Shown: positions 27,844 to 37,052, numbered from the stretch's first letter. The stretch is 50,266 bases of DNA from an uncultured Bacteroidales bacterium (GCA_946999645.1 CAMQDS010000013.1:1-50266), one strand, 5' to 3'. Translations and numbers: made by a program. The notes: a model not told the origin generated them from the sequence alone.

Positions 27844-28725
27844 GTGGATTTTTCCGGATATATAAAAACTTACAGATATTTTCTGAAGATTGAGCGGGCT
27901 ATGTCACCGAATACGGTAGCAGCATACTGCTCTGATCTTCAGGAAATTTTTTCTTGTATAGGTAAGGATGCAGAAAACATATCAGAAGAAGATATAATCT
28001 CTGCCTTCACAACATTAAATGTGGCAATCCGTTCGCAGGCTCGTATGTTGAGTGCTGTAAAGTCTTTTTTTAGTTGGCTTCAAATGGAAGATTTCCGTAG
28101 CGATAATCCAGCTGAAAATATTGATGCCCCAAAAATAGGACGCTATATACCAGCGGTCTTATCGGAGGAAGAAGTAACTGCAATAATAAACTCGGTAGAT
28201 ACATCTGTAGGCTGGATGGGGATTAGAGACAAAGCAATTCTTGAGGTATTATATGGTTGCGGATTAAGGGTGTCAGAGGCTGTTGGCTTGCAAATTCAAG
28301 ACCTTTATCTGCAGGAGGGTATAGTAAAAATAATAGGCAAAGGAAATAAACAAAGATTAGTGCCAATAGGGGAGTCTGCCATTGATGCACTCAATGCTTA
28401 TTTTGAAGTAAGACCAGTTCCTGAATCTGAAGCAACAGACATTGTCTTTCTAAATCGCTTCAGAAAAGGCATTTCCAGAATATCTGTTTTTAATATGATA
28501 AAACAGCAGGCAATTATTGCTGGTATAACAAAGGAAATATCACCCCACACATTTAGACATACCTTTGCAACTCATCTAATAGAACATGGAGCCGATTTAC
28601 GTATAGTTCAAGAAATGCTTGGACACGAAAGTATTCTTACGACTGAAATTTATACTCATATAGACAGCAGCACCTGGCAGCGTAATGTACTGAATAATCA
28701 TCCCGATAAAAAAGAGGGAGATTAA
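27844..28725 (+). CDS. xerD: Tyrosine recombinase XerC/XerD
   Basis: 293 residues from a GTG start 9 bases after the M49 gene. The N-terminal SAM-like DNA-binding domain (YLKIERAMSPNTVAAYCSDL written in part as YFLKIERAMSPNT) is followed by the catalytic domain: LYGCGLRVSEAVGL (Arg), SPHTFRHTFATHLIEHGADLR in part as HTFRH (His-x-x-Arg), LGHESILTTEIYTHI (His and nucleophile Tyr). The length is that of housekeeping Xer enzymes that resolve chromosome dimers at dif, not of transposon integrases. Whether it is XerC or XerD is uncertain. Its stop TAA shares bases with the stop of the convergent TonB-like gene. Confidence 0.88.
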   Translation: MDFSGYIKTYRYFLKIERAMSPNTVAAYCSDLQEIFSCIGKDAENISEEDIISAFTTLNVAIRSQARMLSAVKSFFSWLQMEDFRSDNPAENIDAPKIGRYIPAVLSEEEVTAIINSVDTSVGWMGIRDKAILEVLYGCGLRVSEAVGLQIQDLYLQEGIVKIIGKGNKQRLVPIGESAIDALNAYFEVRPVPESEATDIVFLNRFRKGISRISVFNMIKQQAIIAGITKEISPHTFRHTFATHLIEHGADLRIVQEMLGHESILTTEIYTHIDSSTWQRNVLNNHPDKKEGD

Positions 28726-29453
28726 TGCTGTGCAATAAATTGGTAAACTATATTGCCTGCCTGACGTGCAGGGGCTGTGGGAGATACAGAAAAACGGGAC
28801 ATTCGTGCCGCTCTTATTGCAAAATTACGCAGACACTTATCTCCAGACGAAGTTTCATCCTGCACCTTTGCATTTATTACACTTCCAGCATTATTAACGA
28901 CAATGAGTACGGTCACCATTCCGCCACCATAACACCGATACGCAGGAATAGGCAGAGTGCTTGCTTTTCTACCTTCAAGAGAATATGATACAACAGAAGG
29001 ACCTGAATATTCCTTTTTCTGCGGTTCATCATTCTTCTTATTGGTATTATCGGAGATTGATGCATAATCCTCATCAGACTCATCCTTCACTATGCCACTC
29101 TTAAGTTCTTTTGACAGCCTTTCAGCATCTTCATACAACTTTTTAACATCAGTGTTGCGATCATCTTTAAGAGCAGCATTTCGGTCTGTCGCAATATTTT
29201 TAAATCCTATTCCAGAACTACCCGCAATAAGAGCATTCACTTTATCAGATATTATTTCATCAAAAGTTTCCTTTTCAGCCTTTTCTTTCTCATTCTTTTC
29301 TTCCAACTCCTGCCTTGAAAAATCCATAACAAATGAATCCTCCTTTTTTAATGAAAACCCTATCTGAGTAAGAAGTAAAATGATTATGATTGATAAATGT
29401 ACTATTATAGTTATATATAATCCTACTTTATCTTCGCTGCTGAGTTTCTTCAC
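28722..29453 (-). CDS. TonB-like energy-transducer protein
   Basis: 243 residues from a GTG start 1 base after udk. One N-terminal membrane segment (GLYITIIVHLSIIIILLL, about 11-30), a charged helical linker rich in Lys and Glu, and a C-terminal domain like TonB (GGGMVTVLIVVNNAGSVINA, then CLRNFAIRAARMSRF) fit an inner-membrane anchored TonB-family protein. It lacks the proline-rich spanner of classical TonB. Its job may be to connect ExbB/ExbD to receptors or to act in cell-envelope transport. The 4-base tail-to-tail overlap with xerD leaves no room for a terminator. Confidence 0.75.
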   Translation of the reverse strand: MKKLSSEDKVGLYITIIVHLSIIIILLLTQIGFSLKKEDSFVMDFSRQELEEKNEKEKAEKETFDEIISDKVNALIAGSSGIGFKNIATDRNAALKDDRNTDVKKLYEDAERLSKELKSGIVKDESDEDYASISDNTNKKNDEPQKKEYSGPSVVSYSLEGRKASTLPIPAYRCYGGGMVTVLIVVNNAGSVINAKVQDETSSGDKCLRNFAIRAARMSRFSVSPTAPARQAGNIVYQFIAQH

Positions 29454-29454
29454 C

Positions 29455-30081
29455 TTATTGTAATTTTTTACCTTTATTCAAGGCTTTTTCGATAGTTGCA
29501 GATATAATATCAATAGCGACCTTGTTGTGTCCTCCTTGAGGAATTATTATATCAGCATATCTTTTACTTGGTTCAATAAATTGCAGGTACATAGGTTTGA
29601 CAGTCTTTGTATATCTCTCAATTACCTTTTCAACTGTCTTCCCTCTTTCTAAAATATCACGAGACATAACTCTCATAAGTCGGTCGTCATCATCGGCATC
29701 CACAAAGAGTTTTATATCCATTTGTTCTCTCAACTCTTTGCATGTGAATATAAGGATACCTTCTACAATTATGACGTCAGCCGGTTCAACAGTAATAGTC
29801 TCCACCTGCGAACGCGAACAGGTAATATAAGAATAAACAGGTTGTTTAATTGTCTCGCCAGACTTCAAATCTTTAAGTTGTTTGCAAAGGAGTTTGAAGT
29901 CAATAGCATCTGGGTGATCAAAATTAATCTGTTGCCTTTCCTCCAATGGAAGATGGCTTGAATCCTTGTAGTATGAGTCTTGAGGAATAACTACTACTCT
30001 TTCTTTAAGTTTCTCAGTAATAGCTCTTACAACAGTTGTTTTACCTGAACCTGAACCTCCTGCTATACCAATAACCAACAT
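29455..30081 (-). CDS. udk: Uridine kinase
   Basis: 208 residues, the family's usual length. P-loop GIAGGSGSGKTTVV at the N-terminus, IPQDSYYKDSSHLPLEERQQ and NFDHPDAIDF for nucleoside binding, VIIVEGILIF and the Arg-rich SRDILERGKTVEKV lid match Udk. It phosphorylates uridine and cytidine in pyrimidine salvage. It lies 12 bases after asnS. Confidence 0.95.
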   Translation of the reverse strand: MLVIGIAGGSGSGKTTVVRAITEKLKERVVVIPQDSYYKDSSHLPLEERQQINFDHPDAIDFKLLCKQLKDLKSGETIKQPVYSYITCSRSQVETITVEPADVIIVEGILIFTCKELREQMDIKLFVDADDDDRLMRVMSRDILERGKTVEKVIERYTKTVKPMYLQFIEPSKRYADIIIPQGGHNKVAIDIISATIEKALNKGKKLQ

Positions 30082-30093
30082 GCCATCCTGGAT

Positions 30094-31494
30094 TTAAAAT
30101 TCTGCGTTCTTAGGAGTTCTTGGGAATGGAATTACATCTCTTATATTGCTCATTCCTGTCACAAATAGTAGAAGTCTCTCAAAACCAAGACCGAAGCCAC
30201 TGTGAGGTACACTTCCGAAACGTCTTGTATCAATATACCACTCAAGATTCTTTCTGCTCATTCCTAACTCTGTTATCCTTCTTTCAAGTTTCTCAAGCGA
30301 TTCTTCTCTCTCAGAACCTCCTATTATCTCGCCTATTTTAGGGAAAAGAATATCCATACCCCTAACTGTTTTCCCATCTTCGTTTTGTTTCATATAGAAA
30401 GCCTTGATTTCAGCAGGAAAATCTATGAGAATTACAGGTTTACCAAAATGTTGTTCCACCAAGAACCTCTCATGTTCACTTTGAAAATCAGTTCCCCAAT
30501 GTACTGGATATTCGAACTGTTTTCCATTCTTGACAGCCTCTTCCAAAATTGCTAATGCTTCTGTGTAAGTAACCCTTACGAAATCTATTCCAAGCACGCT
30601 CTTAAGTCGTTCTATCAGCGTTTCATCATATTTATCATTAAGGAATCTAATATCGTCCATGCAGTTATCAAGAGCATATTGTACAAGGTATTTAACAAAC
30701 TCTTCTGCAAGATCCATATTATCGCTGAGGTCATAGAATGCCATTTCTGGCTCAATCATCCAGAACTCTGCAAGGTGGCGTGGAGTATTTGAATTTTCTG
30801 CTCTGAATGTCGGACCAAATGTGTAAATATCTCCTACAGCTGTGGCTCCCAATTCACCTTCAAGTTGTCCGCTCACAGTAAGGCAGGTCTTTTTCCCAAA
30901 GAAGTCTTTACTAAAATCAACTGCACCATTATGTACAGGTACATTTTTCAAATCAAAAGTGGTTACTTGGAACATATCTCCTGCACCCTCTGCGTCGGAT
31001 TCTGTTATAATAGGAGTGTGCAGATATACAAACCCTCTGTCATTAAAGAATTTATGTATAGCAAAAGCCATTGCATTCCTTATTCGTAATATCGCACCAA
31101 AAGTGTTCGTACGTAATCTCATATGTGCTACCGTACGAAGATACTCTAATGATGTATTCTTTTTTTGTATTGGATACTTTACAGGATCACACTCTCCGTA
31201 CAGTTTGATTTCGGAGGCAGAAATTTCAACATCCTGCCCACTTCCGAGGGAGGAAACTAATTTCCCTTTTACCATTATTGCGGCTCCTGTCGTTATTTTT
31301 GATAACAAAGCCTCATCGAACAGGGAAGTATCAGCTACTATTTGGATATTGTTTACGGTAGAACCATCATTGAGCGCTATAAACTTGACCTGTTTATTAC
31401 CTCTTTTAGTCCTTACCCAACCTTTTACTACAACTTCTTTTGCATCAGTACATTGAAGCAGTTCCTTTACCTTTGTTCTCTTTATAGTATCCAT
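30094..31494 (-). CDS. asnS: Asparagine-tRNA ligase
   Basis: 466 residues from ATG 31494. An upstream in-frame ATG at 31530 lies on the -7 promoter element, so it cannot be in the transcript, and homologues start near MDTIKRTKVKELL. An OB-fold anticodon domain (KGWVRTKRGNKQVKFIALND) is followed by a class II core: FRAENSNTPRHLAEFWMIEPE (motif 2 region, in part) and GFGLGFERLLLFVTGM (motif 3), with VIPFPRTP at the end. The RHLAEFWMIEPEMAF wording marks AsnS rather than AspS. It is the first gene of asnS-udk-TonB-like. Confidence 0.96.
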   Translation of the reverse strand: MDTIKRTKVKELLQCTDAKEVVVKGWVRTKRGNKQVKFIALNDGSTVNNIQIVADTSLFDEALLSKITTGAAIMVKGKLVSSLGSGQDVEISASEIKLYGECDPVKYPIQKKNTSLEYLRTVAHMRLRTNTFGAILRIRNAMAFAIHKFFNDRGFVYLHTPIITESDAEGAGDMFQVTTFDLKNVPVHNGAVDFSKDFFGKKTCLTVSGQLEGELGATAVGDIYTFGPTFRAENSNTPRHLAEFWMIEPEMAFYDLSDNMDLAEEFVKYLVQYALDNCMDDIRFLNDKYDETLIERLKSVLGIDFVRVTYTEALAILEEAVKNGKQFEYPVHWGTDFQSEHERFLVEQHFGKPVILIDFPAEIKAFYMKQNEDGKTVRGMDILFPKIGEIIGGSEREESLEKLERRITELGMSRKNLEWYIDTRRFGSVPHSGFGLGFERLLLFVTGMSNIRDVIPFPRTPKNAEF

Positions 31495-31527
31495 TGTTCT
31501 CAAGATTTCTATTATTCTATATTTCCA

Positions 31528-31535
31528 CAAAGATA
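31528..31535 (-). promoter_or_regulatory. asnS promoter -7 element
   Basis: Minus strand TATCTTTG matches TAnnTTTG, 33 bases before the chosen asnS start. It overlaps the alternative longer start and so decides against it. No TTTG at the expected spacing. Confidence 0.6.
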
Positions 31536-31574
31536 ATTATTTTTCAGCATAGTATTCATACCTTATTAATACAA

Positions 31575-31606
31575 TAAGCCGGGTGAAATTACATTCATCC
31601 GGCTTA
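31575..31606 (-). terminator. Terminator of the exbB-exbD operon
   Basis: A 13-pair hairpin, TAAGCCGGGTGAA (31575-31587) with TTCATCCGGCTTA (31594-31606), one G-T pair and a six-base loop. It lies 20 bases after the last exbD stop and upstream of asnS. Confidence 0.85.
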
Positions 31607-31625
31607 ATTTGCTATTTATTAAAAG

Positions 31626-32087
31626 TTACTCTGCTTTCTTTCTGGCACTATACATTATCTTTAAAGCAGAACATCTTCTAAGTTCCTGCTTAATATCTGT
31701 AATAATACCCATCCTAACGTCCTGATCCGCCTTTATGGCTACCTGCATAAATTGGCGGTCTGCCTCGCTCTTAGCCTCACGTTCTGATGCGATGAAATCT
31801 CTGATATCATCAACAGTCTTGAATGAGTCGTTAAGCTGGATACGTGCATCCGTTCCATATTGACCTTGGTAGTTTAAGGTCGGAGGACCTACATTAATAT
31901 ATGAAGCAAGGTCTTTTCTTTCCAATTTAACCACTTCTGTGGCTTCAGGAAGTTTGACCATAACTTTTACTTCGTTCTGTCTCATTTGGGTCGTAACCAT
32001 AAAGAAGAACAGGAACATGAAAACTATATCGGAACTTGTCCCGATTTCTGGCATTTCTTTTTTGCCACTTCTTTTAAATGTTGCCAT
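31626..32087 (-). CDS. exbD: ExbD/TolR-type biopolymer transporter
   Basis: 153 residues with one N-terminal membrane segment (IVFMFLFFFMVTTQM, about 20-36) after a basic cytoplasmic leader that includes EMPEIGTSSDI. The ExbD/TolR periplasmic domain follows (VKVMVKLPEATEVVKL, then VAIKADQDVRMGIITDIKQELR). With ExbB it forms the proton-driven motor that powers TonB. The membrane segment has no Asp as in ExbD of E. coli, but Asp20 at its edge may serve. It is the second of two exbD genes, 17 bases after the first. Confidence 0.9.
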   Translation of the reverse strand: MATFKRSGKKEMPEIGTSSDIVFMFLFFFMVTTQMRQNEVKVMVKLPEATEVVKLERKDLASYINVGPPTLNYQGQYGTDARIQLNDSFKTVDDIRDFIASEREAKSEADRQFMQVAIKADQDVRMGIITDIKQELRRCSALKIMYSARKKAE

Positions 32088-32104
32088 AATATCTGTTCTC
32101 CTTA

Positions 32105-32683
32105 TTATTTTTTAGCTACGTCCTTTGGCTCAGCCTCGGAAATATTCTGTGGTATAGCCTGTCTGACGATGGATTGCTGATCCTCTGTCAGTTTTAGATA
32201 AGGTTTTCCAAAATGTTTCTTAGAAAAATCGTCACGAAGTTCATTAATTGCCCTTACAAGTTCATTTTGAACTGCAATGTAGGCACGATAACTTGTTCCA
32301 CGGTCATTCTGAAGGGATATAACTCCCTTTGAAACAGGGTAACTTCCAAATCCTTCAATGTTTTTAACTTCTTTTTCTGGAAGTGTTGGGTCATCTGTCG
32401 GATTTGTAAGGAACTCCTTAACCTTATCATTAAGCCGGCTTATGTCAATAGGCTCTGTACCTGCGAGAATTCTATCGGCCGAGTTGATTTTCACAATTAT
32501 AATATTGCGTCGGTTCACTTTCTGATCCTGTACTTTCTGGTTTTGATCTGGCATAGGAGGCAGACGACGCTGCAATCCTGACTGTTGATCCATTGTTGAT
32601 ACCATAAGGAAGTAGCAGAGAAGCAAGAAAGCTATATCCGCAGTAGATTGTGTATTTAAACCCGGTGTTTTTCTCTTAGCCAT
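32105..32683 (-). CDS. exbD: ExbD/TolR-type biopolymer transporter, longer paralogue
   Basis: 192 residues. The N-terminal PGLNTQSTADIAFLLLCYFLMVSTMD carries a membrane segment with an Asp at its start (about 17), like the proton-carrying Asp of ExbD. The periplasmic part is longer than in the other copy, with an insert between IVKINSADRILAGTEPI and the final YIAVQNELVRAINELRDDF, and a polar tail. Two different ExbD proteins could form a mixed dimer in the motor. It begins 9 bases after the small membrane protein gene. Confidence 0.9.
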   Translation of the reverse strand: MAKRKTPGLNTQSTADIAFLLLCYFLMVSTMDQQSGLQRRLPPMPDQNQKVQDQKVNRRNIIIVKINSADRILAGTEPIDISRLNDKVKEFLTNPTDDPTLPEKEVKNIEGFGSYPVSKGVISLQNDRGTSYRAYIAVQNELVRAINELRDDFSKKHFGKPYLKLTEDQQSIVRQAIPQNISEAEPKDVAKK

Positions 32684-32692
32684 AACTTACTT

Positions 32693-33121
32693 TTATTTGC
32701 GAACCGATCTGATTATCTCACCAACGATGATTGCAGCAATTGCACATCCTCCAAGGAGATATGTAAGATTCAGTAGTGTGTCAGTAAATTTGAGGGTTGA
32801 GTGATCAGGCTGCTCGCCGATATAGCCGACGAGAGGTGATCCGGAAGCAGCAGCATAGGCAATAGTTGCCACAACTACAACAACGACAAGACCTAATCCT
32901 ATCTTAATCAGGCTCTTTGGATTATTGAGGGCACCTAATACTATTCCCAATACTATGACCAAAGCAACGGCTGCGATTAGCAGTACATAGCCCCAGCGCA
33001 GCAAGGCATCAACAGCCATACCGTCATTGGCTTCGAAACCCACAGAGGCTCCCCATACCATTATGACGACGCTGATGAGAAGCAGCACCCATGTAATCCA
33101 TTTTGCTATTTTAGCGTACAT
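32693..33121 (-). CDS. Small integral membrane protein of the exb operon
   Basis: 142 residues with four hydrophobic segments: about 8-24, 42-64, 74-92 and 117-137. The C-terminus is short and basic (EIIRSVRK). No catalytic motif is visible and I do not know an assigned function. Genes of this kind are found between exbB and exbD in Bacteroidota, so it is probably an accessory part of the motor. It starts 16 bases after the exbB stop. Confidence 0.75.
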   Translation of the reverse strand: MYAKIAKWITWVLLLISVVIMVWGASVGFEANDGMAVDALLRWGYVLLIAAVALVIVLGIVLGALNNPKSLIKIGLGLVVVVVVATIAYAAASGSPLVGYIGEQPDHSTLKFTDTLLNLTYLLGGCAIAAIIVGEIIRSVRK

Positions 33122-33137
33122 TATAATTTATTCTTTA

Positions 33138-33929
33138 TTAGTTCTTTTTGTTCTTAACAAGGATATCTACAAGTGAGATTGAAGAGTCTTCCATATCTAT
33201 GGTAAGCGAATCAATCCTTGAAAGAATATAGTTATAGAACACCTGAAGAATCATTGCTACAATAAGACCTGCAACAGTAGTGATAAGGGCAACCTTCATA
33301 CCTCCTGCAACGATGTTAGGAGAAATATCTCCTGCTCTTTGGATAGCATCAAAAGCTTGAACCATACCGATAACAGTTCCGAGGAATCCGAGAGATGGTG
33401 CAAGGGAAATGAAAAGCGAAATCCAAGAAAGACCATTTTCCATAAGACTCATTTGCACTGAACCATAAGATACAACTGTCTTTTCTACAACATCAATACC
33501 TTGATCATAGCGAAGAAGACCTTGATAGAAAATGCTTGCTACAGGACCGCGTGTGTTGCGACATACCTCTTTAGCTTTTTCAATGCCACCTTCTGCAAGG
33601 GCTTTTTCAATGCTTGAAAGAAGTTTCTTTGTATTAGTTTTTGAAAATGAAAGATAAAGTATCCTTTCAATTGCAAGTGCAAGACCAATAATAAGACAGA
33701 GAAGGATAGGGCTCATAAATGCAGGACCACCCTCTATGAATTTTGTCTTGAATGCCTGATGCAGAGGAACTTCTTCTCCCGAACCGGCTAATAAATCCTG
33801 GCTTGAAAGAGGAGCTTTCGCAACCTCTTCTGTTGCTGCCGGCTCAGACTCTTTTTCCTGTGCGGCTGCGATGTTTGCAGAAACGGTCATGATACCGATC
33901 ACTGCCAAAAACATGAAAAACTTTTTCAT
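33138..33929 (-). CDS. exbB: ExbB/TolQ/MotA-type proton channel
   Basis: 263 residues. An N-terminal signal-like segment (MFLAVIGIMTVSANIAAA, ends near 24) precedes a periplasmic stretch, then three membrane segments. The C-terminal segments show the MotA/TolQ/ExbB signature SLAPSLGFLGTVIGMVQAFD and KVALITTVAGLIVAMILQVFYN. It forms the channel of the TonB motor. It is the first gene of exbB-membrane protein-exbD-exbD. No clear TAnnTTTG is seen in the 127 bases upstream. Confidence 0.93.
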   Translation of the reverse strand: MKKFFMFLAVIGIMTVSANIAAAQEKESEPAATEEVAKAPLSSQDLLAGSGEEVPLHQAFKTKFIEGGPAFMSPILLCLIIGLALAIERILYLSFSKTNTKKLLSSIEKALAEGGIEKAKEVCRNTRGPVASIFYQGLLRYDQGIDVVEKTVVSYGSVQMSLMENGLSWISLFISLAPSLGFLGTVIGMVQAFDAIQRAGDISPNIVAGGMKVALITTVAGLIVAMILQVFYNYILSRIDSLTIDMEDSSISLVDILVKNKKN

Positions 33930-34056
33930 AATTGTTTTTGTTCTTTTGAATAATTAAATATTAATGATTAATAATTTTCATCAATTATTGATAAAATATG
34001 CTATACTTCATATAGAAGTCGTTGCAATTTAGTAAATAATTTCCATTTGACAATAT

Positions 34057-35106
34057 TTAGGATGATATTTCTCCTTTAAGATTTTTGCTCATCATTCGTC
34101 TTACCCACTCGTTGTCAGAGCTTTTACCCATAAGATAGAAAAGTTTTGCTAATACACTTTCCGTTGTACTATCGTATCCGTTTATTACTCCAACCTTTTC
34201 CAGAGATTTTCCAGTTGCATAAAGGTCCATATTTACTGTGCCTGTAAGACATTGTGTAACATTAATAATAATTTTATCATTTTGATATGCTTCCCTGATA
34301 ATATCTATGAACCAACTGCAAGAGGGGGCATTCCCAGAACCGTATGTTTCCATAATTACTGCCCTTGTTTCGGGGGAACAAATAAAATATCGTACTACTT
34401 CTGGGGTTATACCTGGATGAAGTTTTAAAATACTTACCCTTGTATCTAAATTTGTATTAATAGAGATGTTTTGATACCAATCTAAAGGCTTTCTTATTAT
34501 TTCATCATAATATTTTATCTTAATGCCTGCTTCTGCAAGAGGGCTGCAATTAGGAGAATAGAAAGCCTTAAATGAATCAGCATTGATTTTAGTTGTTCTG
34601 TTCCCTCTCATAAGAAGAGAATCGAAATACACACAAACTTCTGGTACTTTTGCATGTCCGTTAATGTCTTTGGCGGAAGCAATTTCAACGGCGGAGATAA
34701 GGTTTTCTTTTCCATCGGTTCGCGGTACACCTATAGGAAGTTGGCTCCCTGTGAATATTACTGGCTTCGTAAGTCCGTCAAGCATAAAACTCAAGGCAGA
34801 TGCGGAATAGGACATCGTATCAGTACCGTGTAGAATTATAAATCCATCATAGAAATCATATTTTTCCTTTATCAGGAATGCTAATTTCTGCCAAAGCCCT
34901 GGTTCTACATCTGAAGAATCTATTAGTGGTGAAAATGTGTATGAATCTATCCTGAACGCAAATTTCTTTAATTCAGGAACTCCTGCCAATATCTGACTGA
35001 AGTCAAAAGGCTTGAGAGTCATATCTGACGGATCTTCCCTCATTCCTATAGTTCCTCCTGTATAAATCAACAGAATGGATGATTTGCTTGAATTTGCCTG
35101 AATCAT
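34057..35106 (-). CDS. ansA: Type I L-asparaginase
   Basis: 349 residues, no signal peptide. The two threonine motifs are present: LLIYTGGTIGMREDP near residue 13 and FIILHGTDTMSYSASALSFML near 95. The middle shows TGSQLPIGVPRTDGKENL. It hydrolyses asparagine to aspartate and ammonia in the cytoplasm. The start overlaps the tatD stop by 4 bases, so it is coupled to tatD in the dprA-tatD-ansA unit. A 127-base AT-rich gap with no clear terminator follows. Confidence 0.93.
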   Translation of the reverse strand: MIQANSSKSSILLIYTGGTIGMREDPSDMTLKPFDFSQILAGVPELKKFAFRIDSYTFSPLIDSSDVEPGLWQKLAFLIKEKYDFYDGFIILHGTDTMSYSASALSFMLDGLTKPVIFTGSQLPIGVPRTDGKENLISAVEIASAKDINGHAKVPEVCVYFDSLLMRGNRTTKINADSFKAFYSPNCSPLAEAGIKIKYYDEIIRKPLDWYQNISINTNLDTRVSILKLHPGITPEVVRYFICSPETRAVIMETYGSGNAPSCSWFIDIIREAYQNDKIIINVTQCLTGTVNMDLYATGKSLEKVGVINGYDSTTESVLAKLFYLMGKSSDNEWVRRMMSKNLKGEISS

Positions 35107-35873
35107 ATTTTGAACAGAGTTTTGGCGTTTTTTGTAGTTATTTCAGCAATGTTATCAAGGCTTAAATTCTTTACATTTGCTATTTTTTCAGCAATAATCG
35201 GAATATAAGAACTTTCATTACGTTTTCCCCTATATGGTACAGGAGTAAGATAAGGGGAATCTGTTTCAAGTAAAATTCTATCCAAAGGAATTTTCTGTAC
35301 TGTTTCACTAAGTCTGGAATTTTTGAAAGTTATTACTCCTCCTATGCCCACATACCATTCTCCATATGTTTGGAGTCTACAAAAAGTTTCATAGCTTCCG
35401 TTGTATGCATGCATATTACCCCGGAGATTCATTCCTCTACATTCGTCCAGTACATTAAAAAAATCCTCAGTAGCATCTCTAAGATGAATATTGACAGGCA
35501 GGTTTAATTCTGAAGCTATTTCAAACTGACGTTTAAGTGCTTTTTTCTGTAATTCTGCTGTTTCCCTTCCATAATGATAATCAAGTCCTATTTCTCCTAT
35601 CGCAACAATACCTTTATCTTTATATTTCATCATAGCCAAGATTTCATCCTCCCAATTCTCATCAACAGAACCTGGGTACAAACCAAGCATAGGATATAAT
35701 ACCCCAGGGTATCTGCTGCATAAACTGAAAAGAGCCACTCTTTCTTTACTGTCTATATCAGGCATAAGCATTTTGAAAACTCCTACATCGACAGCCCTTT
35801 CTATTGCCTTGTCTGCGTCACCTTCAAACGCCTCGTCATAAAAATGGACGTGTGTATCTATAAATTGAAGCAT
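35103..35873 (-). CDS. tatD: TatD-family metal-dependent hydrolase
   Basis: 256 residues forming a TIM-barrel amidohydrolase: FIDTHVHFYDEAFEGD with the HxH pair, AIGEIGLDYHYG with the bridging Glu, NIHLRDA with a His, GNMHAYNGS with a His and LLETDSPYLTPVPYRGKRN with the catalytic Asp. TatD enzymes are 3'-5' DNA exonucleases or related deoxyribonucleases. The gene lies 37 bases after dprA and overlaps ansA by 4 bases. Confidence 0.93.
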   Translation of the reverse strand: MLQFIDTHVHFYDEAFEGDADKAIERAVDVGVFKMLMPDIDSKERVALFSLCSRYPGVLYPMLGLYPGSVDENWEDEILAMMKYKDKGIVAIGEIGLDYHYGRETAELQKKALKRQFEIASELNLPVNIHLRDATEDFFNVLDECRGMNLRGNMHAYNGSYETFCRLQTYGEWYVGIGGVITFKNSRLSETVQKIPLDRILLETDSPYLTPVPYRGKRNESSYIPIIAEKIANVKNLSLDNIAEITTKNAKTLFKI

Positions 35874-35910
35874 ATACCGTTTTATCTTGGGGCAAATTTA
35901 ATATAAAATA

Positions 35911-37008
35911 TTATAAGGCTTCTGTATTTAATGAACATCTTTGAAGTAAATCGGTATGGATTATTCCTTCGCTCTCAAGTATTGTAGTTATTGCAGAAAC
36001 GTCTTTATATTGAAGACCTGTTACTGATATAATATCGGGAATGTTTATATCACGAACCTCCATAATCGCTTTGAGAACCTTAATAACATTATCTTTAACA
36101 AAATCATTAGGTATAGTGATTCTTTCTATTACTTTTGATAATTCGTCTATTTTAGTCATTTTTGGCAGACTATATCCAAGTCTTAATAGTAGGTCTTCAA
36201 CAGATAGAATAGGCTCTGCAATTTTATTCTGTATCAGCCTATTGCATCCTGATGAATAAATATCATCAACCCTACCAGGAAGTGCATAAATATCCCTATC
36301 GTATGAAAATGCTATTTTTGCCGTAATCATTCCTCCACCCTTTTCTCTGGATTCTATTAGAATAATATTACTACAAAGTCCTGCTACTATTCTATTTCTC
36401 CTTATAAAATTAATAGGAAGAGGAGGTGTATTAGGAGGATAGTCTGTAAGAAGACAGCAGTCTTCAGTATGTGCAATATCAGATGCCAATCCACAATGAC
36501 AACGTGGGTAGACATCGTCTATACCTGTTGCCATTACTCCAATGGTGGATAAATTGCTTTCCAATGCAGAAGTGTGTGCTATATAGTCTACTCCGTATGC
36601 CAGTCCGCTTACGATAGTGATTTGTTTATCCACAATAGACAAGGCTTTAACTATTTTTTTACACCACTCCCTTCCGTATGATGTTACATTGCGTGTACCG
36701 ACAATTCCTATCAATTTTTTATTTTCAAATGGATTGCCCTGTCCCTTTACATATATTCCTAATGGAGGGTCGCTACATTCTTTTAGAAGTTTAGGATACC
36801 TTTCATCTTTTATACTTATAAAACTTATATTCTTTGAAAGTAAATGTTTAAGTTCTCTTTCTGCTAAAGATAAATCTTCCTTCTTTAGAAGTTGAGAAAA
36901 CCCAGAGGATCCAATATTCTCTATTATTGATAAAGCTTTAATAGGCTTGTATCCATATAGTCTATTAAAGGCACAATATCTTATCATTTCTTCATTGATA
37001 GTTTCCAT
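35911..37008 (-). CDS. dprA: DNA-processing protein DprA
   Basis: 365 residues from ATG 37008. A longer frame opens upstream but would start in the queA terminator hairpin. The Rossmann core includes LIGIVGTRNVTSYGREWCKK, VSGLAYGVDYIAHTSAL, GVMATGIDDVYPRCH, INFIRRNRIVAGLC and GGGMITAKIAFSYDRDIYALPG, followed by a C-terminal winged helix (about 300-360). DprA loads RecA on incoming single-stranded DNA in natural transformation. It is not proof of competence, since it is kept in most Bacteroidota. First gene of dprA-tatD-ansA. Confidence 0.94.
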   Translation of the reverse strand: METINEEMIRYCAFNRLYGYKPIKALSIIENIGSSGFSQLLKKEDLSLAERELKHLLSKNISFISIKDERYPKLLKECSDPPLGIYVKGQGNPFENKKLIGIVGTRNVTSYGREWCKKIVKALSIVDKQITIVSGLAYGVDYIAHTSALESNLSTIGVMATGIDDVYPRCHCGLASDIAHTEDCCLLTDYPPNTPPLPINFIRRNRIVAGLCSNIILIESREKGGGMITAKIAFSYDRDIYALPGRVDDIYSSGCNRLIQNKIAEPILSVEDLLLRLGYSLPKMTKIDELSKVIERITIPNDFVKDNVIKVLKAIMEVRDINIPDIISVTGLQYKDVSAITTILESEGIIHTDLLQRCSLNTEAL

Positions 37009-37052
37009 AGGTTTTTTCCTGCAAGATATGGTTATATATGGTGTATAAAAAT

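Noticed and set aside
27844..28725. Recombinase as part of a mobile element
   Set aside because: Length and motifs are those of housekeeping Xer proteins, and no attachment repeats or cargo genes flank it.
30842..31456. Plus-strand open frame of 204 codons inside asnS
   Set aside because: It is antisense to the conserved asnS core and has no family motif.
31495..31530. Longer start for asnS
   Set aside because: The earlier ATG sits on the -7 promoter element and could not be in the mRNA.
33930..34056. Terminator or small RNA gene between ansA and exbB
   Set aside because: The sequence is AT-rich with several weak ATTAAT repeats but has no stable hairpin or promoter match.
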